From Kordiimonadaceae bacterium (GTDB taxonomy: Bacteria; Pseudomonadota; Alphaproteobacteria; Sphingomonadales; Kordiimonadaceae), in the NCBI GenBank assembly GCA_017640725.1, contig JAEPQB010000001.1:434001-498000 (forward strand): DNA of 64,000 bases, written 5' to 3'. The position numbers and the translations under genes are program-made. The notes under the pieces are model-generated. The model saw only the letters and a list, made by a program, of their open reading frames with translations. It ran no database searches and was not told the DNA's origin. This document shows, piece after piece, positions 1 through 8,984 of this stretch. Positions within the stretch are counted from its first letter, which is position 1; the number at the start of each line of letters is the position of its first letter.

Positions 1-16
1 TTTGTATGTCGCGGTA

Positions 17-958
17 TCAGACATTAAGCGATTCTCGTTTCATCAAAAGCTCTGTTGTGACGGAAACTGCAATAGAGGCTGGGTCTTTGCCCGCAATTCC
101 TTCAAATCCGATCGGGCACCGAAGGCGCGCAATCAAGTCCTCAAGACATCCTAGTTTTTTCAAGCGGCTGCGAAAACGCTTGCCTTTGGTTTCAGACCCG
201 ATCACGCCAACGTATGAAAATCTGTCCTGTGTCAGCGCCTCATTGCACAGAGCAAAATCCAGATCATGGCTGTGCGTCATGATCAACACCATGGCGCCAG
301 ATGGTGCTGCGGCCAGAGAGGCCTCAGGCTTTTCTTCAGCCAAACACCGAAAATTTGATGGCACATGGGCTGGAAACATATCCGCGCGCTGATCGAACCA
401 ACTGACACGAAACGGCAGCGGTGCAAGCGAGAGCATCAGTGCCTTCGCCACATGACCTGCCCCATACAAATATAACTGGGAAAGCTGATCGCCGAATGCT
501 TCAAGATATTGACCATCGCCAATATCTGTGACCCTGTCCGCGCTCGCCTCACCAGAGATTGTGCGTTTGACGCGTCCATCTGTCAGAGATGTGGCGGTCG
601 AAAACACGCCCTTTTCTTCTGCCTTTGATAACAGCGCAACATCATGGACCTGCTCAATATCAAACGCCTCAATCAACACCTCTACCGAGCCACCACAACA
701 CTGGCCAAGGCTTGGACCAAGCGCGAATTTTTGCAGCTCGTAGCCATCTGTTTTGTCAGATAGCATTTTCTGAGCCGTTTTCAGGCAATCCCACTCCAAT
801 GTCCCGCCGCCAATGGTGCCTTTGAAGCTGCCATTTGGTGCAACGACCATGCGCGCACCTGCTTCGCGCGGAACGGAGCCCTTAACGGCGAGCACCGATA
901 CCATCGCTGCTGAACCATATTCGGCCAGAAACGCGCTTAGTGTTGACCAGGTTTTCAA
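17..958 (-). CDS. xdhC: XdhC-type xanthine dehydrogenase maturation factor
   Basis: 313 residues, the length of XdhC proteins. XdhC binds molybdenum cofactor and delivers its sulfurated form to the XdhB subunit in the cytoplasm. The N-terminal XdhC/CoxI domain (about 1-70) has the family signature GSVPREAG and then GTIGGGTLEW. The C-terminal Rossmann-like half (from about 163) begins LYLYGAGHVAKAL and ends with IGSETKGKRF and CPIGFEGIAGK, as in XdhC. It is the last gene of the minus-strand uraH-xdhA-xdhB-xdhC operon and overlaps xdhB by the 4-bp ATGA junction, so translation is probably coupled. The gene is complete: its stop lies 16 bp inside the window edge. Identification is by motif and context. 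Confidence 0.95.
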   Translation of the reverse strand: MKTWSTLSAFLAEYGSAAMVSVLAVKGSVPREAGARMVVAPNGSFKGTIGGGTLEWDCLKTAQKMLSDKTDGYELQKFALGPSLGQCCGGSVEVLIEAFDIEQVHDVALLSKAEEKGVFSTATSLTDGRVKRTISGEASADRVTDIGDGQYLEAFGDQLSQLYLYGAGHVAKALMLSLAPLPFRVSWFDQRADMFPAHVPSNFRCLAEEKPEASLAAAPSGAMVLIMTHSHDLDFALCNEALTQDRFSYVGVIGSETKGKRFRSRLKKLGCLEDLIARLRCPIGFEGIAGKDPASIAVSVTTELLMKRESLNV

Positions 959-3315
959 ACGCGCCTCTCCTCGCGAAGAGCGGTGATTGCCTTAAGGATT
1001 GCTTCCGGGGTGGCCGGTGCATTGAGCGGTGGCAGCGTCTTGGTGCCAGGTTTTGCCATGCTGGCAATAGCGTCAAAAATCGCTGAATAGACCGAAATCG
1101 CAAGCATTACGGGGGGTTCACCCACTGCCTTGGACTTATGGATAGTGTCAGCCTGATTGCCTTCAGATGGCATGAGCTCAACCCGGAAATCCTCCGGCAA
1201 ATCGAACGCCGTCGGAATTTTGTATGTGGACGGCGCATGCGTGCGCAAGATGCCTTTGTCGTCATACACAAGCTCTTCAGTCGTCAACCAGCCCATGCCC
1301 TGAACGAACCCGCCTTCGATCTGACCAATGTCGATGGCGTCGTTTAGCGAACGCCCGACGTCATGCAGAATGTCTACGCGGTCCACCTTCATCTCGCCCG
1401 TGAGCGTATCAATAGTCACTTCACTGCAGGCAGCTCCGTATGCAAAATACAGGAAAGGCTGGCCCGTTGCAGTTTCGCGTTCCCAAGTAATATTTGGGGT
1501 TGCGTAATAGCCAGTGGATGAGAGCGAAACCCGCTCCAGCACCGAGAGCCGCGCCAGCTCGGAAAAGGCGACTTTGCTTTCACCCGCCTGAACATGGTTT
1601 TTCGCAAAGACAACCTCGGCTGTCTGGCATTGATAAAGCCGCGCCGCGAGCTCTGCCATTCGGTCTCGAATGGTTGTCGCGGCAATCGATGCCGCCATAC
1701 CATTCAGGTCCGTGCCCGACGATGCGGCCGTCGGTGACGCATTGGGCACCTTGTCCGTGCGTGTGGACGTGATCTTGACCCGGTCAATATCAACGCCAAA
1801 AACGTCCGCCACAATCTGCGCGACTTTGATATAGAGGCCCTGGCCCATTTCCGTGCCGCCATGGTTGATTTGCACAGACCCATCGGCAAATACATTCACC
1901 AAGGCACCAGCCTGGTTTAGATGCTTGAGCGTGAAAGATATGCCGAATTTTACGGGCGTTAACGCGATGCCTTTGCGCAAATACGGATTGGCTTTGTTAA
2001 ATGCGCGAACTTGCTCACGCCGCGCGCGATAGTCGCTGGTTTTCTCAAGTCGCTCAATCACATCCGGCAGGATGTTATCTGTCACCTGCATCCCATACGG
2101 GGTTATGTCGCGACCTTCGCCATAAAAGTTGGCCTTGCGGACATCGAGCGGGTCTTTGCCAAGGTGAAATGCGATAGCGTCCATCATGCGCTCAGCGAAC
2201 AGCATACCTTGCGGGCCACCGAAGCCCCTGAAGGCCGTATTTGAAACCGTATGGGTGCGAATGCGTTCAGAATGGATGCGCACATGGGGGTAATAGTATG
2301 AGCTGTCCGCATGGAACATGGCACGGTCGACAACACCCGTTGAAAGGTCAGCTGAGTTGCCACAACGCGCAGCCAAATTTACATCAACCGCCTGCAATAC
2401 ACCATCGTCAGAGAACCCGGCTTTCCAGGTCACGTCAAAGTCGTGGCGCTTGCCGGTGAGGCGCATGTCGTCATCACGGTCGAGCCGCAGTTTCGCCGGT
2501 TTCCCGGTTTTATGGGCGGCCAATGCGGCAAGCGCAGCCCATTGTGCGGCCTGCGATTCCTTGCCGCCAAAACCGCCGCCCATGCGTCGGCATTCGCAGG
2601 TGATCGCAGCATCTGGCACTGCCAGCATTTTGGCCACGGTATGCTGTACCTCAGACGGGTGCTGCGACGAAGAATACACCAGCATTTCAGCGCCATCGCC
2701 CGGCACAGCCATCGCTACTTGACCCTCAAGGTAAAAATGCTCCTGCCCACCCACATGAAATGAGTCCCGGATGGATATGGGAGAGGACTTTATTTCTGTA
2801 TTCGGATCACCGCGCAGAAAGCTATAATCGGGCAGCACGCTCGATTGCGCCGCTTTTCCGTCAGCCACAGTAACGTGTGGGACCTGATCAGCCACTTCAA
2901 TGTGCGCCTTGCGTGCCGCCATGCGTGCTTGCTCGCGGGTTTCCGCAACCACCGCGAATAACACTTGCCCATGAAAAGTAATCACATCGGGTGACAGGAT
3001 AAGGTCATCACCAAGCGCCGGGCTGCAGTCATTGACGCCTGGAATGTCTGCGGACGTTAGTACAGCGACGACACCATCGCTGGCGGCTACTTCCGTCAGG
3101 TCCAGGTTTTTAAATTTGCCTGCAGAAATGTTTGCATAACCCGGCGCCACATGCAGTGTGCCGCGCGGTTCTGGCAGGTCGTCAATATAGGCAGCTGCGC
3201 CCTGCACATGAAGCTCAGCGCTGTCGTGCTTCAGTGGACGACCAACAGAACCATGACTTGCGGCCCGGGGCTCTTGCACTTCTGGCGGATTCAGTTTGAG
3301 GCCACGATGGGTCAT
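955..3315 (-). CDS. xdhB: Xanthine dehydrogenase, molybdopterin-binding large subunit
   Basis: 786 residues. This is the catalytic subunit that hydroxylates hypoxanthine and xanthine to urate at a molybdenum centre. Visible signatures are the pterin-binding glycine loop GGGFGGKES at about residue 246, AFRGFGGPQGM, GTEMGQGLYIKVAQ, and KAVGEPP near the C-terminus, in which Glu733 matches the catalytic base of the family. The N-terminal aldehyde-oxidase/xanthine-dehydrogenase a/b hammerhead region starts with VGRPLKHDSAELHVQGAA. The gene overlaps xdhA by 4 bp (ATGA) and xdhC by 4 bp, a tight co-translated trio. No signal peptide is present, so the protein is cytosolic. Family and neighbouring purine genes together make xanthine the most likely substrate. 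Confidence 0.96.
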   Translation of the reverse strand: MTHRGLKLNPPEVQEPRAASHGSVGRPLKHDSAELHVQGAAAYIDDLPEPRGTLHVAPGYANISAGKFKNLDLTEVAASDGVVAVLTSADIPGVNDCSPALGDDLILSPDVITFHGQVLFAVVAETREQARMAARKAHIEVADQVPHVTVADGKAAQSSVLPDYSFLRGDPNTEIKSSPISIRDSFHVGGQEHFYLEGQVAMAVPGDGAEMLVYSSSQHPSEVQHTVAKMLAVPDAAITCECRRMGGGFGGKESQAAQWAALAALAAHKTGKPAKLRLDRDDDMRLTGKRHDFDVTWKAGFSDDGVLQAVDVNLAARCGNSADLSTGVVDRAMFHADSSYYYPHVRIHSERIRTHTVSNTAFRGFGGPQGMLFAERMMDAIAFHLGKDPLDVRKANFYGEGRDITPYGMQVTDNILPDVIERLEKTSDYRARREQVRAFNKANPYLRKGIALTPVKFGISFTLKHLNQAGALVNVFADGSVQINHGGTEMGQGLYIKVAQIVADVFGVDIDRVKITSTRTDKVPNASPTAASSGTDLNGMAASIAATTIRDRMAELAARLYQCQTAEVVFAKNHVQAGESKVAFSELARLSVLERVSLSSTGYYATPNITWERETATGQPFLYFAYGAACSEVTIDTLTGEMKVDRVDILHDVGRSLNDAIDIGQIEGGFVQGMGWLTTEELVYDDKGILRTHAPSTYKIPTAFDLPEDFRVELMPSEGNQADTIHKSKAVGEPPVMLAISVYSAIFDAIASMAKPGTKTLPPLNAPATPEAILKAITALREERRV

Positions 3316-4796
3316 GCTGATGCCCTCTGCCGCATTCCCACCAGCCGCGTATCTGCGTGCGCGCCGTCGGCTTCAGCCCCGATTTCAAATAGTGACTTCA
3401 TCACCAAACCGTGGGCTGCCCGAAGACGATATTCAGCACTGGCCCGCATGTCTGAGATCGGCGCAAAGTCCTGTTTAAGGGCAACTCTAACGCCTTCCGA
3501 CAAACTTGACGGATTTTCGAGACTGGCCCCTTTCAGCCATGCCTCAAGATGTTTGGCGCGTTTAGGCGTTGCTGCCATGCCACCGAATGCAATGCGCCCT
3601 TTGGCGATCGTTGCACCATCTAAGGTCAGCTTTGAGCCGAGCAAGACAGCCGAGATGTCCTGGTCAAATCGTTTCGAGAGCTTGAAAGCGCGGAAATGGT
3701 CGTTTTCTGCGAGATTTGGCACAAATACGGATTTGACAAACTCGCCAGGCTTGCGGTCTTGCTTGCCATAGTCGATGAAGAAGTCTTCCAGCCTCATCTT
3801 TCGCTCACCTGCCGCTTTACGGAGCGTGAGCTCAGCATCAAGTGCGATCAACAGCGGCGGCGTATCGCCGATGGGAGAGCCATTCGCGATATTGCCGCCG
3901 ATCGTGCCAGCATTTCTGACTTGCTTGGAGCCAATGCGCCGCACCACTTCACCAATGTCAGGGTCAATATGCGCCAGCGCTTCTTCAGCGTCCGTGTAGG
4001 TGGCACCAGCGCTAATGGTTAGGCCGCTCCCATCAGTAGCCACGTCTCGGAAACCCTTCACCCGACCAACATAGATGATCTTCTGAAGCTTGTTCAGGTG
4101 CTTGGTGATCCAAAGACCTACATCGGTAGCACCAGCGACAATGATTGCGTCTGGGTGCTCAGCGTAGATTTGCGCGAGCTCATCTTCTGTCGCTGGTGCA
4201 GCGAAAAAGCTGTTTTCATTGCCAATGAATAACGATGTGGAAGTCTCTTTTTTCAGCTGGTCCAATACTTCAGTTTGGCCAAAAGCATCGCCCGCAGCTT
4301 TGCTATTGCAGGCAGCCAACCCCGCTTCAATGATCGGTCGGTAGCCGGTGCAACGACACAGGTTTCCTGCAAGCCCGTCAGTAATTGCCGTGCGATCAAC
4401 GCCAGCTGAAGCGTTTTCGTACAGTGCATACAGCGCCATAACAAACCCGGGCGTGCAAAAACCACACTGCGAAGCATGCTTGTCTGCCATTGCCTGCTGC
4501 ACAGGATGTAACTGACCGCTTGCGGCCAAATCATCCACCGTGATCAGATCGCGACCGTCAAGCGAACCAATCGGAGCAATGCAGCTGTTTATCGCTTCAT
4601 ATTTTGCTTTGCCATCTTGGAGCGACCGCACCACGACCGTGCAGGCCCCGCAATCCCCCTCACAGCACCCCTCTTTCGTGCCCATGGCCCCTTCACGAAG
4701 GCGCAGATAATCGAGCACAGTTTCATGCGGGCTCATTTCGGAAACCACAGTCCGCTTGCCGTTACGACCGAAAATCATATGGTCCCGCCTCACCAT
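3312..4796 (-). CDS. xdhA: Xanthine dehydrogenase small subunit (2Fe-2S and FAD)
   Basis: 494 residues. It passes electrons from the molybdenum subunit through two [2Fe-2S] clusters to FAD and NAD+. The first plant-type cluster motif is GCCEGDCGACT (Cys44, Cys49, Cys52); the second helical cluster is CGFCTPGF followed by GNLCRCTGYRPI. The FAD-binding domain (about 200-390) shows IIVAGATDVGLW and NAGTIGGNIANGSPIGD. The last hundred residues match the CO-dehydrogenase flavoprotein C-terminal domain. The start codon shares its A with the TGA stop of uraH (TGATG), so the two genes are translationally linked. The order [2Fe-2S]-FAD on one chain and Mo on the other is the usual bacterial XdhAB split. 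Confidence 0.96.
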   Translation of the reverse strand: MVRRDHMIFGRNGKRTVVSEMSPHETVLDYLRLREGAMGTKEGCCEGDCGACTVVVRSLQDGKAKYEAINSCIAPIGSLDGRDLITVDDLAASGQLHPVQQAMADKHASQCGFCTPGFVMALYALYENASAGVDRTAITDGLAGNLCRCTGYRPIIEAGLAACNSKAAGDAFGQTEVLDQLKKETSTSLFIGNENSFFAAPATEDELAQIYAEHPDAIIVAGATDVGLWITKHLNKLQKIIYVGRVKGFRDVATDGSGLTISAGATYTDAEEALAHIDPDIGEVVRRIGSKQVRNAGTIGGNIANGSPIGDTPPLLIALDAELTLRKAAGERKMRLEDFFIDYGKQDRKPGEFVKSVFVPNLAENDHFRAFKLSKRFDQDISAVLLGSKLTLDGATIAKGRIAFGGMAATPKRAKHLEAWLKGASLENPSSLSEGVRVALKQDFAPISDMRASAEYRLRAAHGLVMKSLFEIGAEADGAHADTRLVGMRQRASA

Positions 4797-5149
4797 CAGC
4801 TACCCCTGTATGTGGAGTAGCTGTATGGCGAGACCAAAAGCGGCACGTGATAGTGCGCCTCAGCATCTGCAACCCCAAAACGGATCGGCACAACATCCAA
4901 AAATGGCTGTTCTGGCAGGTCTACACCCGCGGCACGAAAATAAGCAGCGACATGGAAACGAAATTCATAAGAACCTACGGCCAACTCACCGTCGGCAATG
5001 GCTGGGCTGTCCAGCCTGCCGTCTTCATTCGTTTTGGCAGCATTAAGCTTGGACCATTGGCCGCCCACTTCCCGCCAAACTTCCAACACAAGACCACTTG
5101 CGGGCATGCCGCGCGCGGTATCCAAAACGTGTGTGGTTACTTTACCCAT
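4796..5149 (-). CDS. uraH: 5-hydroxyisourate hydrolase (transthyretin-like)
   Basis: 117 residues, the normal size for the family. The enzyme opens 5-hydroxyisourate, the product of urate oxidation, to OHCU. The N-terminal motif THVLDTARGMPASGL carries the conserved active-site His of transthyretin-like hydrolases, and the chain ends in the hallmark C-terminal tetrapeptide YRGS. It is the first gene of the minus-strand xdh operon, diverging from the LysR regulator at 5266. Its partner enzymes PuuD (upstream step) and UraD (downstream step) are on the plus strand a few kilobases away. Placing uraH with the xdh genes, rather than with puuD-uraD, means both strands must be expressed together for full urate breakdown. 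Confidence 0.95.
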   Translation of the reverse strand: MGKVTTHVLDTARGMPASGLVLEVWREVGGQWSKLNAAKTNEDGRLDSPAIADGELAVGSYEFRFHVAAYFRAAGVDLPEQPFLDVVPIRFGVADAEAHYHVPLLVSPYSYSTYRGS

Positions 5150-5182
5150 CGAGTTCGATCCCCTTCAGTCACGTCTCACCGG

Positions 5183-5199
5183 TATACTCAAAGAGTATA
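5183..5199. promoter_or_regulatory. Candidate LysR-type operator between uraH and the regulator
   Basis: A perfect inverted repeat TATACTC-AAA-GAGTATA lies in the 116-bp gap between divergent uraH and the LysR gene. It contains ATAC-N7-GTAT, and the inner part fits the general LysR-type box T-N11-A. LysR-family regulators usually bind such a site and control a divergent neighbour plus their own gene. Seen directly: the repeat and its place. Inferred: binding by the adjacent regulator. Confidence 0.7.
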
Positions 5200-5265
5200 A
5201 GGGGTTTTTGTTTGCTCTAAAAAGCATTATTGTTGCTTTGTTTTGACATCAAAAAGGCATCAATA

Positions 5266-6225
5266 ATGATTAACTACAAGCGCGCAATGATGTTCTATTC
5301 ACCCGCTTTGCGGTATTTTGTGGCGGTGGCGGAGCACGAGTCTGTTCGATCTGCCGCACGCCAACTTAATGTGGCTTCTTCTGCTGTTAACAGGCATCTG
5401 CTGAACTTGGAGCGAGAATTTGGCATCCAACTGTTTGAACGTGTTGGCAGACGGCTGCGCCTGTCCGAAGCAGGATACATATTGCAACGTCACGCAATCC
5501 GAGCTTTGGCTGATTTTGACGATGCTGTCGCCTGCATTGACGATCTGTCCGAATTGCGGCGCGGACAAGTTCGCATTGCATCCGTTGAAAGCATTGCAGA
5601 TAGCTTGCTGCCTGAAATTGTAAGTGAGTTTCAAAAGGACTATCCAGGCATAAACATTGATGTGCAGGTGGGAAGCGCCTCTGCGGTTGCCGAGGGCTTG
5701 TTAGCTTCAGAGTGCCATTTGGCTCTCACGTTTTCAAAAGCTGACGCCGGGTTGGGCGAAGAATTGTTTGGGGTTGAATTGCCACTGTGCGCAGCTGTGG
5801 GTGCAGATCACCCTTTGGCTTCCAACAAAAGCGTCACGATAGAAGACTGCGTGAAGTTTCCGCTTGTACTGCCAAAAAACAGCCTGTCGTTTGGTGATCA
5901 TATTCTCTCACTGCTTGAACGATCTGAGAGAGCTGGCCATCCGGCGGTGGAGCGTCAGGTGCGCACCAATTCGTTGCGGTTCATGCGAAGTTTGGTGGGC
6001 GACAATCAAACCATTGCGTTCCAAACGCAGCTCGGATTGCATTCATGGGAGGCCAAACCGGGTATTAAACTGTTGCCGGTTGAAGATATGGATCTGAAAC
6101 CCGACAAGTTGTCGCTGGTTTGCGTGAACAAAGCACAACTCCCCAAAGCACCACTAGCATTCGCGAATTATGCGGAAAAAACGTTTGATGAATTCACTAG
6201 GTCACACCCTATGATCTCAAATTGA
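5266..6225 (+). CDS. LysR-family transcriptional regulator, probable purine catabolism control
   Basis: 319 residues from the ATG at 5266. An upstream in-frame TTG at 5230 would add 12 residues with no family support. The N-terminal winged helix reads LRYFVAVAEHESVRSAARQLN, then SSAVNRHLLNLEREFG and LFERVGRRLRLSEAG, the standard LysR DNA-binding pattern. The remaining about 230 residues form the substrate-binding-like effector domain (RGQVRIASVESIADSLLPEIV onward). It lies between the divergent uraH-xdh operon and puuD, both urate-pathway genes, and a perfect LysR box sits just upstream. I infer that it senses a purine intermediate and controls both strands; the effector cannot be read from sequence. 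Confidence 0.9.
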   Translation: MINYKRAMMFYSPALRYFVAVAEHESVRSAARQLNVASSAVNRHLLNLEREFGIQLFERVGRRLRLSEAGYILQRHAIRALADFDDAVACIDDLSELRRGQVRIASVESIADSLLPEIVSEFQKDYPGINIDVQVGSASAVAEGLLASECHLALTFSKADAGLGEELFGVELPLCAAVGADHPLASNKSVTIEDCVKFPLVLPKNSLSFGDHILSLLERSERAGHPAVERQVRTNSLRFMRSLVGDNQTIAFQTQLGLHSWEAKPGIKLLPVEDMDLKPDKLSLVCVNKAQLPKAPLAFANYAEKTFDEFTRSHPMISN

Positions 6226-6338
6226 GAACATATGAGCAAAAGAATACCTCTTTATAGATCACAGTGAAGCGCTCATAATGCTCTGTGGAAAAGGTTGCTG
6301 GGTGCGTACCTTTCTAACAAGCGAAATAGGAAGCGAAG

Positions 6339-7547
6339 ATGGAAGTGTTTGCCATTGATTGGCTGAATCTCCTGTTCAGATGGGCGCATCTGATTGTTGG
6401 TGTCGGCTGGATTGGCACCAGTTTTTATTTCATCGCGCTCGACCTTTCGCTGCGCCGACGCGAAGGTCAAGCTGACGGCATTATGGGTTCTGCCTGGCTC
6501 GTACACGGTGGTGGCTTTTATAATGTTGAGAAGTTCACAGTTGCGCCAGACCATCTGCCCGACGATTTGGTTTGGTACAAATGGGAAGCCTATCTCACTT
6601 GGGTGACAGGCTTTGCGCTGATCATTCTGCAGTATTACCTGAAAGCCGAAAGCTACCTGATCGACCCTTCAGTAATGGCGCTGACAAATTTGCAGGCCAT
6701 TGGCATATCGCTCACGAGCCTCGCTGTTGGCTGGTTGGCCTACAATGGCATGTGCCGCTTGTTTCTGGGAAAAAGCACAATTGGCCTTGGCGCAACGCTA
6801 ACGGCTTTCATCATCCTTGCAGCATATGGCTATTCTCAGGTTTTCTCCGGTCGCGGAGCGCTTATCCACGTTGGGGCGCTTATTGGCACCATGATGGCGT
6901 TCAATGTGTTTCGCATCATTATCCCCAATCAAAAGAAGATTGTCGCCTCACTGCTGGCGGGTGAGAAACCAGACCCAACGCTCGGGCAAATTGGCAAGCA
7001 GCGCTCGGTTCACAACAACTATCTGACCCTGCCTGTATTGTTGATGATGATCAGCAATCACTATCCCTTCATCACCAACCATCCGCAAAGTTGGCTTGTT
7101 GTTGCGTTGATTATGGTGATCGGCGCTTCGTTCCGGCATTTCCTGAACAGCCACGAAGCCGCCCACGGCAAACCGAAGGAAGAAGTTGCAAGCTATGGTT
7201 GGGCGCTCGGCGTAACAGCCGTTGGCATCATTGCAGCTTTCTTTTTTACGGCCCCTGTCGAGCGAGACACCAGTAGCACTCAGCTGGTGAGTGATGCGCA
7301 AATCCTGGCGCTATCTGAAAAGCACTGCGTGTCATGCCATGCCGCCGAGCCGACCCACGAGTTTTTTGAAGTAGCACCTAACGGCACCATGTTTGAAACT
7401 ATCGCTGACCTCAAACGCCACCGGGATATCATCAAGGCCCAAGTGGTTGAAACAGACATCATGCCGCTTGGCAACGAAACGGGTATGACCGACGAGGAAC
7501 GCAACCAGCTTGCTGTGTGGATTGCTTCGCTTGAGGACAGCGAATGA
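6339..7547 (+). CDS. puuD: Membrane urate oxidase PuuD with C-terminal cytochrome c domain
   Basis: 402 residues. PuuD oxidises urate to 5-hydroxyisourate and passes the electrons through a haem c domain instead of making peroxide. The first about 300 residues are hydrophobic with roughly eight membrane segments, starting WLNLLFRWAHLIVGVGWIGT, and include the family stretch HNNYLTLPVLLMM. The C-terminal domain has a haem c site CVSCH (Cys330, Cys333, His334), with a likely axial Met375 in IMPLG. An AGGAAGCG ribosome site precedes the ATG. It starts the plus-strand operon puuD-uraD-puuE-alc-allA and overlaps uraD by ATGA. No soluble uricase or HpxO is present, so this is the only urate-oxidising enzyme visible here. 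Confidence 0.95.
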   Translation: MEVFAIDWLNLLFRWAHLIVGVGWIGTSFYFIALDLSLRRREGQADGIMGSAWLVHGGGFYNVEKFTVAPDHLPDDLVWYKWEAYLTWVTGFALIILQYYLKAESYLIDPSVMALTNLQAIGISLTSLAVGWLAYNGMCRLFLGKSTIGLGATLTAFIILAAYGYSQVFSGRGALIHVGALIGTMMAFNVFRIIIPNQKKIVASLLAGEKPDPTLGQIGKQRSVHNNYLTLPVLLMMISNHYPFITNHPQSWLVVALIMVIGASFRHFLNSHEAAHGKPKEEVASYGWALGVTAVGIIAAFFFTAPVERDTSSTQLVSDAQILALSEKHCVSCHAAEPTHEFFEVAPNGTMFETIADLKRHRDIIKAQVVETDIMPLGNETGMTDEERNQLAVWIASLEDSE

Positions 7548-8071
7548 CCGATGCGCAACAAATCAGCCTGTCTGACGTCAATACCATGAACGCAGAAGGG
7601 TTTGTCGCCCTTTACGGCGATGTGGCAGAGCATTCACCCTGGGTCGCACGGCAGGCGGAAGCCATGCGTCCCTTTGCTACCCGTGCAGAAATGATAGACG
7701 CTTTCGCAACAGCCGTTGGTGGTGCTAGCGTTGACCGGCAGCTGGAGCTTATTTGCGCGCACCCGGACCTGGCGGGCAAAGCGGCCATGCGCGGAGAGCT
7801 AACGGAAGATTCGCGTAGTGAGCAAGCTGGCGCAGGCCTTGATAGTTTGTTGCCCGAAGAATTTGAAGCTTTCACGCAGCTCAACAGTGACTATAAAACC
7901 AAGTTTGGGTTTCCGTTCATTTTCGCCGTAAAAGGCGCAACCAAACATATGATCCTTGCCGCGTTTGCTAAGCGCCTTAACAACGCACCCACCGACGAAT
8001 TTCAGGAAGCTATCAGCCAGATTTCCAACATTCTGCGGTTCCGGCTGGAGGAGCGCGTGAGCGATGAGTGA
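7544..8071 (+). CDS. uraD: OHCU decarboxylase
   Basis: 175 residues, usual for the family. The enzyme decarboxylates 2-oxo-4-hydroxy-4-carboxy-5-ureidoimidazoline to (S)-allantoin in the cytosol. The active-site His73 is in ICAHPDLAGKA, followed by EQAGAGL and the substrate-pocket stretch YKTKFGFPFIFAVKG, all diagnostic of OHCU decarboxylases. The gene starts inside the puuD stop (ATGA overlap) and itself overlaps puuE by 8 bp. With UraH it prevents the slow racemising decay of the urate oxidation product. Confidence 0.96.
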   Translation: MTDAQQISLSDVNTMNAEGFVALYGDVAEHSPWVARQAEAMRPFATRAEMIDAFATAVGGASVDRQLELICAHPDLAGKAAMRGELTEDSRSEQAGAGLDSLLPEEFEAFTQLNSDYKTKFGFPFIFAVKGATKHMILAAFAKRLNNAPTDEFQEAISQISNILRFRLEERVSDE

Positions 8072-8984
8072 TTATCCCCGCGATATGATTGGTTACGGTG
8101 AAAAACCCGTGCACGCCAAATGGCCGAGCGGCGCGCGAGTGGCTGTTCAATTTGTACTGAATTATGAGGAAGGCGGCGAAAACGCTGTGCTTCACGGCGA
8201 CCCAGCTTCAGAAACTTTTCTGTCAGAGATTATTGGGGCCCGGGCGTTTGAAGGGGCTCGCCATATGTCGATGGAGTCGATCTATGAGTATGGCTCCCGG
8301 TCTGGCGTATGGCGCATTCTTAACTTGTTTCGTGAGCGTAACATTCCAATCACGCTATTTGCGGTTGCCATGGCCATGGAACGCCACCCTGCAGTGATTG
8401 AGCGCGCACTTGCAGACGGGCACGAGATCGCAAGCCACGGGTATCGCTGGATTGATTATGATGGCATGCCTGTCGACCAAGAGCGGGCGCACATGGAACA
8501 GGCCATCGAAATTCACAAAAGAATTACAGGCAACCGGCCCCTTGGTTGGTACACCGGCCGCACATCAGAAAATACGCGGAACCTAGTGGTAGAAAATGGC
8601 GGTTTTCTTTATGATGCCGACGATTACTCGGATGACCTGCCGTTTTGGTCCAAGGTCACGTGCGATGCCCCGCACCTCATAGTTCCCTACACGCTAGATG
8701 CCAACGACATGCGGTTTGCAAGCCCTCAGGGTTTCAACACGGGCGATCATTTCTTCGCATACTTAAAGGATACGTTTGACACGCTTTATGAAGAGGGTGA
8801 CAGCGCACCCAAAATGATGTCGGTTGGTTTGCATTGCCGCCTTATCGGCAGACCCGGTCGTTTTCAGGGACTGAAGAAATTTGTCGACTATATTCAGCAA
8901 CATGACAAAGTTTGGTGCGCAAGACGCATCGATATCGCCAAACATTGGCGTACTCATCATCCATTTAGCGGGGAAACTGCATGA
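8064..8984 (+). CDS. puuE: Allantoinase PuuE (polysaccharide-deacetylase fold)
   Basis: 306 residues. PuuE hydrolyses allantoin to allantoate but belongs to the NodB/polysaccharide-deacetylase fold rather than to the metal amidohydrolases. The start MSDYPRDMIGYGEKP and the segments NYEEGGENAVLHGD, SRSGVWRILNLFRERNIP and EIASHGYRWIDYDGM match PuuE. The order uraD-puuE is the common bacterial arrangement, in some genomes even a fusion, and here the two overlap by 8 bp. It also overlaps alc by ATGA. The pathway neighbours on both sides make allantoin the substrate with little doubt. Confidence 0.95.
   Translation: MSDYPRDMIGYGEKPVHAKWPSGARVAVQFVLNYEEGGENAVLHGDPASETFLSEIIGARAFEGARHMSMESIYEYGSRSGVWRILNLFRERNIPITLFAVAMAMERHPAVIERALADGHEIASHGYRWIDYDGMPVDQERAHMEQAIEIHKRITGNRPLGWYTGRTSENTRNLVVENGGFLYDADDYSDDLPFWSKVTCDAPHLIVPYTLDANDMRFASPQGFNTGDHFFAYLKDTFDTLYEEGDSAPKMMSVGLHCRLIGRPGRFQGLKKFVDYIQQHDKVWCARRIDIAKHWRTHHPFSGETA

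Noticed and set aside
3151-3771. Plus-strand open frame of 206 codons across the xdhA/xdhB junction
   Set aside because: It covers two certain minus-strand genes and shows no domain or start signal.
6226-6338. Second LysR box before puuD
   Set aside because: ATACCTCTTTATAGAT looks vaguely similar, but the half-sites do not match or have the correct spacing.
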